From Sphingobacterium sp. CZ-UAM (GTDB lineage Bacteria; Bacteroidota; Bacteroidia; Sphingobacteriales; Sphingobacteriaceae): 64,000 nt of DNA. The notes beneath the pieces are model-generated. The model was not told where the DNA came from. It worked only from the letters and a program-made list of their open reading frames with translations, and ran no database searches. How positions within the stretch are numbered: position 1 is the stretch's first letter; every line of letters begins with the position of its first letter. Below, one piece after another: positions 27,854 through 36,504 of the stretch. The stretch spans positions 124,001 to 188,000 of the forward strand of contig NZ_MTCM01000007.1 of assembly GCF_002000245.1 (NCBI RefSeq), in the 5' to 3' direction. The translations under genes and the position numbers were made by a program.

Positions 27854-29449
27854 TTAATTGTAGCCAGGGTTCTGTACTAGATTCGAATTCGCTATAATAT
27901 CCGAAGCAGGTAACGGAAACAGCGATCTATACCCCGCAACTGCCTGACCGCCAAGCACGCCCCCTTTAAAAGGCCAGAGGTAACTATCCCCGGTAAATTT
28001 GCCATAACGGATCAGATCCGAACGTCTAAATCCCTCCCAGTAGAGTTCCTTCACACGTTCGTTGAGAATATCGTCCAACGAAAGGTTCGTCAAGTTGCCC
28101 GTATTGTTACCATAGGCACGTACACGTAATTTGTTAATGTAATCCAATGCCTTTACTAAAGTACCACCAGCACCTCCGCGTAGAGTCGCTTCGGCATAGA
28201 TCAAATTCATTTCTGCCAGACGGATCAATGGGAAATCTACAGATGCAACGAAGCCCTCGGCAGCCGGAGGAGCAGTCTTCCCATCCTTATTGACATTGCG
28301 GAATTTGGTCACTGCCAATCCCTGTTTATAGACAGCGATATCTTCAATTTTAACACTTGAGTTCAGGTGAAACATTGCCCGCTTATCTGTTGCTCCGGAA
28401 TAGTCGCCAAAAATAGTTGCGATATTATCACGAGTTCTATTACCGGCCCAACCTCCACCCGGTACACCAAAAGATGTCGGGTTCATTGTTGCATCAATCG
28501 CTGCATTGATCAGGTAAGTTGTTCCCCCCTTGCTCTGCGTCTTGGTTCCGTCGTAAGGCAGATAGAAAATAAACTCGGGGTTGTTCTTATCGTTATCGGC
28601 ATAGAAAAGCTCCCGATAATTTGCCCCCAGGCGATAAGCCGAATTCAATACTTTTTCCGAATAGGTGATGGCTTCAGTATATTTTTTATTACCGGCACCT
28701 AGGTACACTTCGGCATTGAGGTATAAACGAGCCAGCAATCCCCATGCTGCGACCTGATCCACCCGACCATATACATTCTGCTTATGTCCCTTTAGCTGTC
28801 CTGCTACTTCCAACAACTCTTTCTCCACATAAGCGAAAAGCGCTGGTCTTTTAATTTGAGGAGGGGCCACTTTACCTACAGGCGTTTCTTCAGTCACAAA
28901 TGGCGGATTTCCGAACAAATCAAGTAATACCCAATAATTGTACGCACGTAAAAATCTTGCTTCGGCGCGGTAATAAGCGATTTCAGCTTTATCGGCATCC
29001 GAAATTCCGCGGGCGCTTAATTTGGCATCGGTACTTTCTCTTAAAAACTCATTGACCAAGGTCGCGCTATAGATGCAACGTGTGTAGAGACCACGGAGCA
29101 TAGGATTGCTATCGTCGAAATTGAGATAGTCGAGACCGCTGATACCCGGGTCGTTAAGCCATGCACATGCTGCCTCATCGGTCGTGAGTTCCTGCGCATT
29201 CCAAAAAAGGCGTAAAAAATCCGAGGTTCCGGCATCCAGGCCACCTAGATCCGAATTGTTTGGCCCCGAGGTACTCGTCAGCACCAACGAACCATATAAT
29301 CTGGCAAAGGATGAAGTATAACCCTTAAAATCCTGGTAGGCAACATCTGCTGTAATATCATTGGTCGGTTTTAAATCCAGATCCTTATGGCAGCTGCTCA
29401 ATGCAATGGCCAGTAAACAGATGCCTATATATTTATTTAAACTTTTCAT
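27854..29449 (-). CDS. SusD-family starch-binding outer-membrane lipoprotein (locus 3)
   Basis: 531 residues. The signal ends in AIALSSC (Cys20 lipidated). SusD helical motif: YRAEARFLRAYNYWVLLDLFG; C-terminal region: FPLIRLAEMNLIYAEATLRGG, ERVKELYWEGFRRSDLIRYG, and the SNLVQNPGYN tail. It follows SusC by 10 bases. The surrounding GH13, GH65 and SusE-like genes make it the starch/maltooligosaccharide-binding partner of that SusC. Confidence 0.93.
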   Translation of the reverse strand: MKSLNKYIGICLLAIALSSCHKDLDLKPTNDITADVAYQDFKGYTSSFARLYGSLVLTSTSGPNNSDLGGLDAGTSDFLRLFWNAQELTTDEAACAWLNDPGISGLDYLNFDDSNPMLRGLYTRCIYSATLVNEFLRESTDAKLSARGISDADKAEIAYYRAEARFLRAYNYWVLLDLFGNPPFVTEETPVGKVAPPQIKRPALFAYVEKELLEVAGQLKGHKQNVYGRVDQVAAWGLLARLYLNAEVYLGAGNKKYTEAITYSEKVLNSAYRLGANYRELFYADNDKNNPEFIFYLPYDGTKTQSKGGTTYLINAAIDATMNPTSFGVPGGGWAGNRTRDNIATIFGDYSGATDKRAMFHLNSSVKIEDIAVYKQGLAVTKFRNVNKDGKTAPPAAEGFVASVDFPLIRLAEMNLIYAEATLRGGAGGTLVKALDYINKLRVRAYGNNTGNLTNLSLDDILNERVKELYWEGFRRSDLIRYGKFTGDSYLWPFKGGVLGGQAVAGYRSLFPLPASDIIANSNLVQNPGYN

Positions 29450-29459
29450 TGTTATTCAT

Positions 29460-32435
29460 TTAAAAATTCACATTTACACCCAATACATAGGTACGTGGTC
29501 TAGGATAGAAACGGTCGTCTATTCCATTCGAAATCTCGGGGTCAACGCCTTTATATTTGCTGATCGTAAATACATTCTGTACGGTTGCTGAAATCGACAT
29601 AGATGCCTTACTGTTCCGTATAAATTTTCCTAGATTGTAGCTTAAATTGAAATTATCCATCTTTAAGAAAGAAGCATTCTTGATGTAATAATCACTTTGT
29701 AGCTGCTTGAGGAGAAAATTGGTATTTAGAAAGTCCACCGGCGCATTGTTAATAACCAAAACTGCCTGATCATTTATGTTGGCACCACTTCCCAGATTAG
29801 AGGAAACATTGTCGTACACATAATTATCCAGATTGGCACGCAACACCGTGGATACGGACCATTTTTTGTAACTGTAGGCTGCCGTAAAACCTAAAAGATA
29901 TTTAGGCAATGGGGATTTATATAAATACCGATCATTATCACTAATCACGCCGTCGCCATTACGATCGACGTAAACCCCTTCAACCGGATGCCCCTGCTCG
30001 TCATACACCTGCTGGAAAACATTGAAGCTATTGGGCATATAATTCACCTTATGTGCCTGAATATTCCCACCTGTTCCGCCACGGATACCTCCTGTCTCCA
30101 CGATAAAACCAGGATCATCGCTTTGCGTCAGGTTAGTCACCTTGCTTCTGTTGTAGGTAAAATTGAAACCCAGATCCAACGAAGAATGCTCTGATTTTAA
30201 GGGAATATAGTGAAGGTTAAACTCCAAGCCCTGATTTTCCATATTACCGATATTGGTCAATAGGAAATTACTAAAATTAGATCCCACCGGAATCGGGATA
30301 GTACTTAACAAGTCTTTGGTCTTTTTCGAATAGTAATCTATACTGCCATAGAATCTATTATCCTGAAAACCAAAGTCAATACCTGCATTATAGGTTGTGG
30401 TACTTTCCCAACGAATATCGCGGTCGTAAACCAAAGGTGAATTCAGATAATAGTAGGTATCACCGAAACGGTACATGGATTCATTACCACTGATGGAATA
30501 ATTAGGCATATAAGAATAATTCGCAATACCATCTTGCTGTCCGGTTTGCCCATAACTCAGGCGAACCTTCAGATCCGATACGGCATCCAGCTGTTTTAAG
30601 AAGGTTTCATTTTTAGCACGCCAGGTAAATCCGACAGATGGGAAATATCCCCAGGCATTATTATTTTGACGGTCAAACCGCGAGGAACCATCAATACGTA
30701 GGGTTCCGGAAAGGATATAACGGTTGTCAAACGAGTAAATCAAACGTCCATAGTAGGATATCAGCAAATTTTCGGGTTTGTCAAAGGCCCGCGTTGGTTC
30801 ATTTAAGACCTTATCCCCTTCAGCGTTGGTCCGGTTGAAATTATAGACTTTACTGCTGTTTTTATAATAGCCATATCCCAATGTTGCATCGATATTACTT
30901 TTAATTGCAGCAATCTCCTTATCGTATTTTAAGTAAAATTCCAGCGTTTTGTTGTTGATATCGGTTTTATATTCCGTGCGTTCTCCGCCCTCATTAAAAT
31001 TACGTGCTGCAATGGCCGGTGTAAATGTATTCCCCTTGGATCGCGCGAGATCGTAGCCTACATTTAAATTAGCATGTAGTTCCGGCAAGAAGTGAAAACT
31101 ATAATCCAACTTTGCGTTACCGATGCTACGGAACACATCCCCTTTATCTTTACGGAGCTCCAGCAAGGCCAGCGGGTTGCGGGGCGCATTGGGGTTGGGT
31201 TTTCCCCCTTGTATCCACTCATAATATCCACCAAAGCTATTTTTATCGTCCACATAGACGGGCTGTGTTGGATCGAACTGTATAGCCGAACCGATGGCAT
31301 CCTGTGTTGCAAATTTGGACTTTGACCAGGTTCCGCGTACATTCACATCCAATGAAAGGTGATTGTCGAGAAATTTCGGTGTCAAGGCCAGCGCCGCTGT
31401 TGTACGTTTGAGGTTATCGTTTTTCAGCACGCCGTCCTGATTCATGTATCCAGCCGAAATACGGTAAGGCATGTTTCCTGCTTTGGAAGCAATATTGATG
31501 TTGTTATCCGTGGTAAAAGCATTGCCATAGATCACATCCTGCCAATCGGTATTGGCAGTACCCAGCAGCTTTTTCATGACATCGGTTCCATGTGTATTGA
31601 CATAGTCCCGGATCTGATCAGCAGTCAGCAGATCTACCTTTTTACCTACGGTAGCCAAGGAGTTTTGTGTCGAAAAATTGATTTGCGTACCCGAACGACT
31701 CCCTTTTTTTGTGGTGATCAGGATAACACCATTAGACGCACGCGAACCGTAAATGGCTGTCGCATTGGCATCTTTCAGGATGGTGAAAGTCTCGATGTCA
31801 CTGGGGTTGATCAAGCTTAACGGATTGGCCACACCCGATACCGATCCGCCGGCCAACGGAATACCGTCCACAACGATCAATGGATCATTGCTGGCATTCA
31901 GGGAGGCTCCTGTACGGATGCGGATGGTACTACCTGCTCCCGGCTGTCCCCCACTTGTGGTGATCTGTACCCCCGGCACCTTACCCGTAATCAATTGTTC
32001 GGGCGAGGAAATCTGCCCTTTTTGAAAGTCTTTGGAAGTAACTGTGCTGATCGAACCGGTAAGTTCACTCTTTTTCTGCGTTCCATAACCGATCACAACC
32101 ACTTCTTCCAATTGGCTTGCATCCGATTTAAGATATAAGTTTAAAGGCTTATTACCCTCTTGCACCTGGATCAGGGTATCGAGTGTAGCATAACCTACCA
32201 TACTGACTTTCAGGCGCAATTTGCCCGCTTTCAGTCTATCCAAGCTAAAATCCCCGTTTGCATTGGTAGACAGCGATCGCTGAATATCCTCGAAGCGCAG
32301 CGTTGCACCGCTCAAGGAAGTTCCTTTCTGGTCCATTACTTTCCCCTGAAGCGTGGCCTGCTGTGCGAATGCCGAAGCACTCACCCCGAGTAACATGTTC
32401 AAGGCCCAAAATGGACGTAATAGCTGTTTGTTCAT
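29460..32435 (-). CDS. SusC-family TonB-dependent maltooligosaccharide transporter (locus 3)
   Basis: 991 residues: signal peptide (1-25, ending SAFAQQ), carboxypeptidase-D-like domain (ATLQGKVMDQKGTSLSGATL), TonB-box-like EEVVVIGYG, plug with ILKDANATAIYGSRASNG, and a barrel ending in VNVNF. It has no STN domain, as expected for a LacI-controlled locus. With its SusD it should import maltooligosaccharides made by the surface GH13 lipoprotein encoded 11 bases upstream. Confidence 0.95.
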   Translation of the reverse strand: MNKQLLRPFWALNMLLGVSASAFAQQATLQGKVMDQKGTSLSGATLRFEDIQRSLSTNANGDFSLDRLKAGKLRLKVSMVGYATLDTLIQVQEGNKPLNLYLKSDASQLEEVVVIGYGTQKKSELTGSISTVTSKDFQKGQISSPEQLITGKVPGVQITTSGGQPGAGSTIRIRTGASLNASNDPLIVVDGIPLAGGSVSGVANPLSLINPSDIETFTILKDANATAIYGSRASNGVILITTKKGSRSGTQINFSTQNSLATVGKKVDLLTADQIRDYVNTHGTDVMKKLLGTANTDWQDVIYGNAFTTDNNINIASKAGNMPYRISAGYMNQDGVLKNDNLKRTTAALALTPKFLDNHLSLDVNVRGTWSKSKFATQDAIGSAIQFDPTQPVYVDDKNSFGGYYEWIQGGKPNPNAPRNPLALLELRKDKGDVFRSIGNAKLDYSFHFLPELHANLNVGYDLARSKGNTFTPAIAARNFNEGGERTEYKTDINNKTLEFYLKYDKEIAAIKSNIDATLGYGYYKNSSKVYNFNRTNAEGDKVLNEPTRAFDKPENLLISYYGRLIYSFDNRYILSGTLRIDGSSRFDRQNNNAWGYFPSVGFTWRAKNETFLKQLDAVSDLKVRLSYGQTGQQDGIANYSYMPNYSISGNESMYRFGDTYYYLNSPLVYDRDIRWESTTTYNAGIDFGFQDNRFYGSIDYYSKKTKDLLSTIPIPVGSNFSNFLLTNIGNMENQGLEFNLHYIPLKSEHSSLDLGFNFTYNRSKVTNLTQSDDPGFIVETGGIRGGTGGNIQAHKVNYMPNSFNVFQQVYDEQGHPVEGVYVDRNGDGVISDNDRYLYKSPLPKYLLGFTAAYSYKKWSVSTVLRANLDNYVYDNVSSNLGSGANINDQAVLVINNAPVDFLNTNFLLKQLQSDYYIKNASFLKMDNFNLSYNLGKFIRNSKASMSISATVQNVFTISKYKGVDPEISNGIDDRFYPRPRTYVLGVNVNF

Positions 32436-32446
32436 AAAATAACTGT

Positions 32447-35029
32447 TTATTTATTTAGTTTAGTTTTGCTGACCAGTAGATACTCTCCCGGCTGAAGACT
32501 GACCTTTGTCTGCTTGGTCCAATCCAGGGTATTCCCTGTAAAATTATTTTGCCAAACGGTACGTAAAGCCTGTGGCAGTGCAAAATCAGTGGTTTCCACA
32601 CCAAAATTGCCAAGCACCCCTACCTGCTGCCCCTCTTTCTCCAACAGAAAATATTTCATGGCCGCTTTCATTCCGGATTCTACAATCTTTCCATCCCGGA
32701 AAATGCTGTTCTTTATTTTGAAACGTGTCAGTGCGGCATAGACCTCAAAAAGCTGTTTACGCTTATCCTGTTTCAGGTAATCCCAAAGGATTGGTTTCTC
32801 CCCGGTACGTCCATTTTCGTCGATGGAGATATCATAACCGTATTCGCCAAACTGCCAGATCATCTTGGGACCTGGAGCGGTCAATAAAAACAGGGCAGCC
32901 TGCTCCATGCGTGCCAAGGCGGTATTTAAATTCTTTACGCTGTAATTTCCTGATGCATTTCCATAATTGAGGCATTTGAATAACAGGCGTTGTTCGTCGT
33001 GACTTTCCATATAGGAGACAAATGCCGGCTGTGACATGCCATGACTGCTGGCAAAGAGACGACCGAGGTCAGATCCGTTGTTGCTGTTCCAACCCATCGC
33101 AGCCTCGTTAAAGACCGCATTCATATTATTCCAGAGCAACATGCCGGACTGCGCCAATTCCATTTCCTCCTGCTCGCCACCCAGATGTTCCAAAATCACA
33201 TAACAAGTTGGATCTAGGTCGTGGATATGCTGCTGGTACTGCTTTAAAATCGCAATACGCGAGGCATCATAGGCATTCCAGGCCGATAGATCGGTCTCCG
33301 ATGTACCCGAATTTTTCTGTGTAAAACCTTTCGAGAGATCAAAACGAAAACCATCGATCTTATATTCTTTTAACCAATAGCTCAACATATCTTTTACAAA
33401 GGCCTGCGTGTAGGCACTCTCATGATTAAAATCAAAGCCCACGTTAAAAGGATGTCTGGCAATGGTATTAAACCAAGGATTATCACTGGAAACATTCGCA
33501 TTTTCGGCATACAGCTGTACCATTGGCGATTGGCCAAAGGCATGGTTAAATACCACGTCCAGGATAACAGCAATGCCATTTTCGTGACAGGCATCAATGT
33601 AAGCCTTAAAGTCATTCTTTGATCCATAGTACTTATCCAGTGCCCGATGAAAAGAGGGATTATAGCCCCAGGTCGAATTGCCCTCAGACTCCTGTACAGG
33701 CATCAGTTCAACCGCATTGACCCCTAAGCGTTTTAGATAGGACAGCGAATCCTTGAGTGTCGCATACTGATGTTGCTTGACAAAATCACGTACCAGGAGT
33801 TCATAGATCAGCAGATCCCCGGCGGCAGGTTTAACAAAAGAGCTGACCTTCCAGGGATAAGGTTTCGCAACAAGGTCTAGTACCGCAACAATTCCGCGCC
33901 CCCCCTGTGGATAAGCGGGCAGACTGGCGATGTTAGTTCCCAATGCAGCATCGTTTTGCGGATCGAGAACCAGTTCGGCATAGGGATCGGCTATATATTG
34001 CTGACCATCGATCAGAAATTGATAGGTATATGGTTTTGTAAAGTCCAGATCCGACAGGGTTATCCACCATGTTTTTCCATCTGGTGTCTGGCTCATCGCA
34101 TATGCCGACGTTGCCTTATAGCTGTTAAAATCGCCTAGTAGGTATACATTCTTTTTTAAGGGTGCGGTGAGCGCAAAACTCAGCTGCTTTTTTGTTCGGT
34201 CAATCGTAACCCCATTTGGATTGACCCCGGCTGGCAATGCGGCGATTGCAGGTTTTGCCTGTGCCAGTAACTGCATTTTACTGCTCACAACCTTACCATT
34301 ACTTTGGAGCCGGGCTTCAATTTCATGCAGGCCATCGACTTGCAGACTTAGCTTTTTTTCCAGCAAAGACACATTGTCTTCTAGGGCAATTTGCACACCG
34401 TTATCCCATAAGGTCATTGTCCCGGCCTGACTGCCTTGCACTTTGAGCGTTAACAGGTCGCCAACACGATAGTTATCTTCTGCCAGCAGTGGACTCGTGG
34501 GTTGCGCCACCGGAGAAAGAAAGCGGATAGCGCCATGCTCGCCGGCCAGTGGCAGAAATAAATCCGAACCATCACGGTTGCGTTGGACCAACGATCCGTC
34601 CGCATTACGCACCAGCAGCGCGATCTGACCAAAACCGGTACCGTTGCTACGCTTAAAAAATGTTGCCGGATTAAAGGTGAACCGGTATTTACCAGTGGAT
34701 ACAAATTGTAGTTTATAGGCATTATCGTTCCTATTCCAATCGGTCGGCACATGTTGCCAGTCTCCCCCAGCAGCAGCGATCAATCCGATATGCAAGTATA
34801 GATCGGCCGAACTACCTTTGAAGGCTCCGTTACCTTTCGAAAAATCAAATTGCAGGGTAATTTCCTTATCCCAAAAGATAAAAGGCGAAGAAGTATATAC
34901 CAGACCGGTAGCATCAGGCTCTGCGATAGGGAGTTGTTCGGGATCAACAATATCCTTTTTGTTGGCACACGAAGACAACAGGATGAGTATCCAAAGATAC
35001 CCTAGGTAATAAATGATATGCTTGCCCAT
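32447..35029 (-). CDS. Surface GH13 alpha-amylase/pullulanase lipoprotein with N-terminal binding modules
   Basis: 860 residues. The lipoprotein signal ends in LILLSSC (Cys21), so it is probably displayed on the outer membrane like SusG. Residues about 45-160 resemble the DUF4961-type module found in Bacteroidota amylases (ADLYLHIGLIAAAGGDW). Residues about 283-380 are a CBM48-like domain (KKNVYLLGDFNSY). The GH13 barrel has nucleophile Asp564 (DGFRFDLSKGF), acid/base Glu614 (VILEHLGGE) and Asp678 (MESHDEQRL). A short beta domain ends the protein. It is the first gene after the LacI-controlled promoter and should make the oligosaccharides taken up by SusC/SusD. Whether it also cuts alpha-1,6 bonds cannot be read here. 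Confidence 0.9.
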   Translation of the reverse strand: MGKHIIYYLGYLWILILLSSCANKKDIVDPEQLPIAEPDATGLVYTSSPFIFWDKEITLQFDFSKGNGAFKGSSADLYLHIGLIAAAGGDWQHVPTDWNRNDNAYKLQFVSTGKYRFTFNPATFFKRSNGTGFGQIALLVRNADGSLVQRNRDGSDLFLPLAGEHGAIRFLSPVAQPTSPLLAEDNYRVGDLLTLKVQGSQAGTMTLWDNGVQIALEDNVSLLEKKLSLQVDGLHEIEARLQSNGKVVSSKMQLLAQAKPAIAALPAGVNPNGVTIDRTKKQLSFALTAPLKKNVYLLGDFNSYKATSAYAMSQTPDGKTWWITLSDLDFTKPYTYQFLIDGQQYIADPYAELVLDPQNDAALGTNIASLPAYPQGGRGIVAVLDLVAKPYPWKVSSFVKPAAGDLLIYELLVRDFVKQHQYATLKDSLSYLKRLGVNAVELMPVQESEGNSTWGYNPSFHRALDKYYGSKNDFKAYIDACHENGIAVILDVVFNHAFGQSPMVQLYAENANVSSDNPWFNTIARHPFNVGFDFNHESAYTQAFVKDMLSYWLKEYKIDGFRFDLSKGFTQKNSGTSETDLSAWNAYDASRIAILKQYQQHIHDLDPTCYVILEHLGGEQEEMELAQSGMLLWNNMNAVFNEAAMGWNSNNGSDLGRLFASSHGMSQPAFVSYMESHDEQRLLFKCLNYGNASGNYSVKNLNTALARMEQAALFLLTAPGPKMIWQFGEYGYDISIDENGRTGEKPILWDYLKQDKRKQLFEVYAALTRFKIKNSIFRDGKIVESGMKAAMKYFLLEKEGQQVGVLGNFGVETTDFALPQALRTVWQNNFTGNTLDWTKQTKVSLQPGEYLLVSKTKLNK

Positions 35030-35053
35030 CGATAATTAGCTTTGCTTGGCCTG

Positions 35054-35073
35054 TTTTGGGAACGTTCCCGAAA
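35054..35073. promoter_or_regulatory. LacI-family operator, downstream copy
   Basis: The 20-base palindrome ttttgggaacgttcccgaaa has a central CG typical of LacI-family sites and one mismatched pair. It lies in the leader of the GH13 lipoprotein gene, 99 bases (centre to centre) from the second operator. The LacI-family gene next door is the obvious binder. Confidence 0.75.
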
Positions 35074-35152
35074 CTAAGGAAAAAAGAAATCGCCTATTGC
35101 GATTTGCCTATTAATTCCCTTCCAATGTTTTTACAAAATTGATTATTTAATT

Positions 35153-35172
35153 CTTCGGGAATGTTCCCGAAG
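35153..35172. promoter_or_regulatory. LacI-family operator overlapping the transcription start
   Basis: cttcgggaatgttcccgaag has perfect 9-base arms around a central TG. It shares the core GGGAA-TTCCC with the downstream operator. It begins 6 bases beyond the -7 box of the starch operon promoter, so a bound repressor would sit on the start site. Confidence 0.8.
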
Positions 35173-35177
35173 TGAAT

Positions 35178-35209
35178 CAAAGCTAAGTATTGGGTATATT
35201 AAAAACAAA
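35178..35209 (-). promoter_or_regulatory. Promoter of the starch operon
   Basis: On the minus strand, TTTG (35209-35206), a 20-base spacer and TAGCTTTG (35185-35178) match the Bacteroidota -33/-7 consensus exactly. The start site should be near 35171, giving a leader of about 140 bases that contains both operators. Confidence 0.75.
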
Positions 35210-35220
35210 TATTTTTTTAC

Positions 35221-36231
35221 TTATTTCTGGCTGGATTCTTGAAAAATAAGCTGGGAATCAAGGTAAACCGAATTAGCAAACTTTTCGTTATCGGGGTCAT
35301 CCATCTTCTCCAACAGTAGTTTTGTCACTAATTCGCCCATTTCGAACGCGGGTTGTTTGACGACACTGAGAGCCGGATCGATCAGGTCCGCAATATCGAG
35401 ACAAGAAAAACAGATTATTTTCAGCTGTTCCGGAATCCGTATATTTAATTGCTTTGCCACCCGGATACTCGAGATTGCCAAACGTTCGACCGCCGCAAAT
35501 ATGGCATCCGGTTTTTCTGTTTCAATGAGCTTTGCGATATCCTTCATATTCTGTTCGGCATCGTTGACGGTATCAAGTATCAATTTGGGATCAATAGGTA
35601 ATCCGGCTTCCGTCAGGGCTTTCTCGTAGCCTTCCTTACGCACTTTACCAATAGATATATGGGGATTTATTGCTAGGTATGCTATTCTTTTACAGTCGTT
35701 TTCAATCAGATGTTTCGTCGCCTCGTAAGCCGAATCCTGGTCATTTCCCGTGATATAACCACCCTTCCAATCGTCATAGGTCCGATCAAAAAACATAACC
35801 GGAATCCCCCGCTCCTCAAGCAGTTGGATATGGGAATGATCTTTCCCCTCCCCTGATGCCGAGATAATAACCCCATCCACGCGACCATTGACCAAGGAAC
35901 GGACAATCGACGCTTCATTTTGTACCTGATGATCTGTCACATAGATCAAGGTATGATACCCTTTTGACCTTGCCACGGCTTCGATGCCCTTAATGGCCTG
36001 GGAGAAAAACTTATTTCCAAATTCGGGAATGATGATTGCAATTGTCAGGCTTTTATTTGCCTTAAGGCTGCTGGCATACACGTTGGGTGAAAAGCCGATT
36101 TCTTCGGCCATTGCCAGGATACGGGCCTTGGTTGCGGGATTGATGTCCACATTGTCCCGAAATGCACGGGAAACGGTTGATTTTGATAAACCTAGTTTTT
36201 TGGCCAGATCGACGATTGTTAATTGAGACAT
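35221..36231 (-). CDS. LacI-family transcriptional regulator of the starch locus
   Basis: 336 residues from the ATG at 36231. The frame could open earlier at a TTG at 36288. That codon lies upstream of the predicted transcription start, and the helix-turn-helix begins just after the ATG, so I chose the ATG. The N-terminus has the classic LacI reading head (IVDLAKKLGLSKSTVSRAFR), then a hinge and a periplasmic-binding-protein fold (TIAIIIPEFGNKFFSQAIKG; DGVIISASGEG; ITGNDQDSAYEATKHL). Two matching palindromes lie just downstream at the starch operon promoter. It is probably a maltose- or maltodextrin-responsive repressor; LacI-type activators also exist in Bacteroidota, but the operator position favours repression. 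Confidence 0.92.
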   Translation of the reverse strand: MSQLTIVDLAKKLGLSKSTVSRAFRDNVDINPATKARILAMAEEIGFSPNVYASSLKANKSLTIAIIIPEFGNKFFSQAIKGIEAVARSKGYHTLIYVTDHQVQNEASIVRSLVNGRVDGVIISASGEGKDHSHIQLLEERGIPVMFFDRTYDDWKGGYITGNDQDSAYEATKHLIENDCKRIAYLAINPHISIGKVRKEGYEKALTEAGLPIDPKLILDTVNDAEQNMKDIAKLIETEKPDAIFAAVERLAISSIRVAKQLNIRIPEQLKIICFSCLDIADLIDPALSVVKQPAFEMGELVTKLLLEKMDDPDNEKFANSVYLDSQLIFQESSQK

Positions 36232-36276
36232 AGCGGTTGTTCCCTCTGCTGTTAAGCGCTTAATAATTGCGTTATG

Positions 36277-36309
36277 CAAATAAAGCAATTATCTTTCCAG
36301 AATAACAAA
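36277..36309 (-). promoter_or_regulatory. Probable promoter of the LacI-family gene
   Basis: On the minus strand, TTTG (36309-36306), a 21-base spacer and TTTATTTG (36284-36277, one mismatch to TAnnTTTG) form a plausible promoter. The start would be near 36270, about 40 bases before the ATG at 36231. Confidence 0.5.
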
Positions 36310-36417
36310 TTTTCTTTTTGTTCATGGTCAAATTTCAGTCTCTCTCAGCAGCCCTAGTGCTATGAATGCACTTGATACTGCATTTTGTCTCTGCGATAAA
36401 CGAATGACCGCATTATC

Positions 36418-36451
36418 AAAAACAGCCCCAACTTGAAGCAAGTTGGAGCTG
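36418..36451 (-). terminator. Intrinsic terminator of the locus 4 operon
   Basis: The stem cagc-c-ccaacttg (36423-36435) pairs with caagttgg-a-gctg (36439-36451) around a 3-base loop, with one mismatch. Five T follow on the minus strand (36422-36418). It lies about 54 bases after the oxidoreductase stop and separates loci 4 and 3. Confidence 0.85.
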
Positions 36452-36504
36452 CCGAGCCTGTTATAACAGGTATAGATGATAGAAATAAGCGCCGGATGCC
36501 CTGG

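Noticed and set aside
36229..36288. Longer LacI-family protein starting at the TTG at 36288
   Set aside because: The extension precedes the DNA-binding head, lacks family similarity, and lies over the predicted promoter of the gene.
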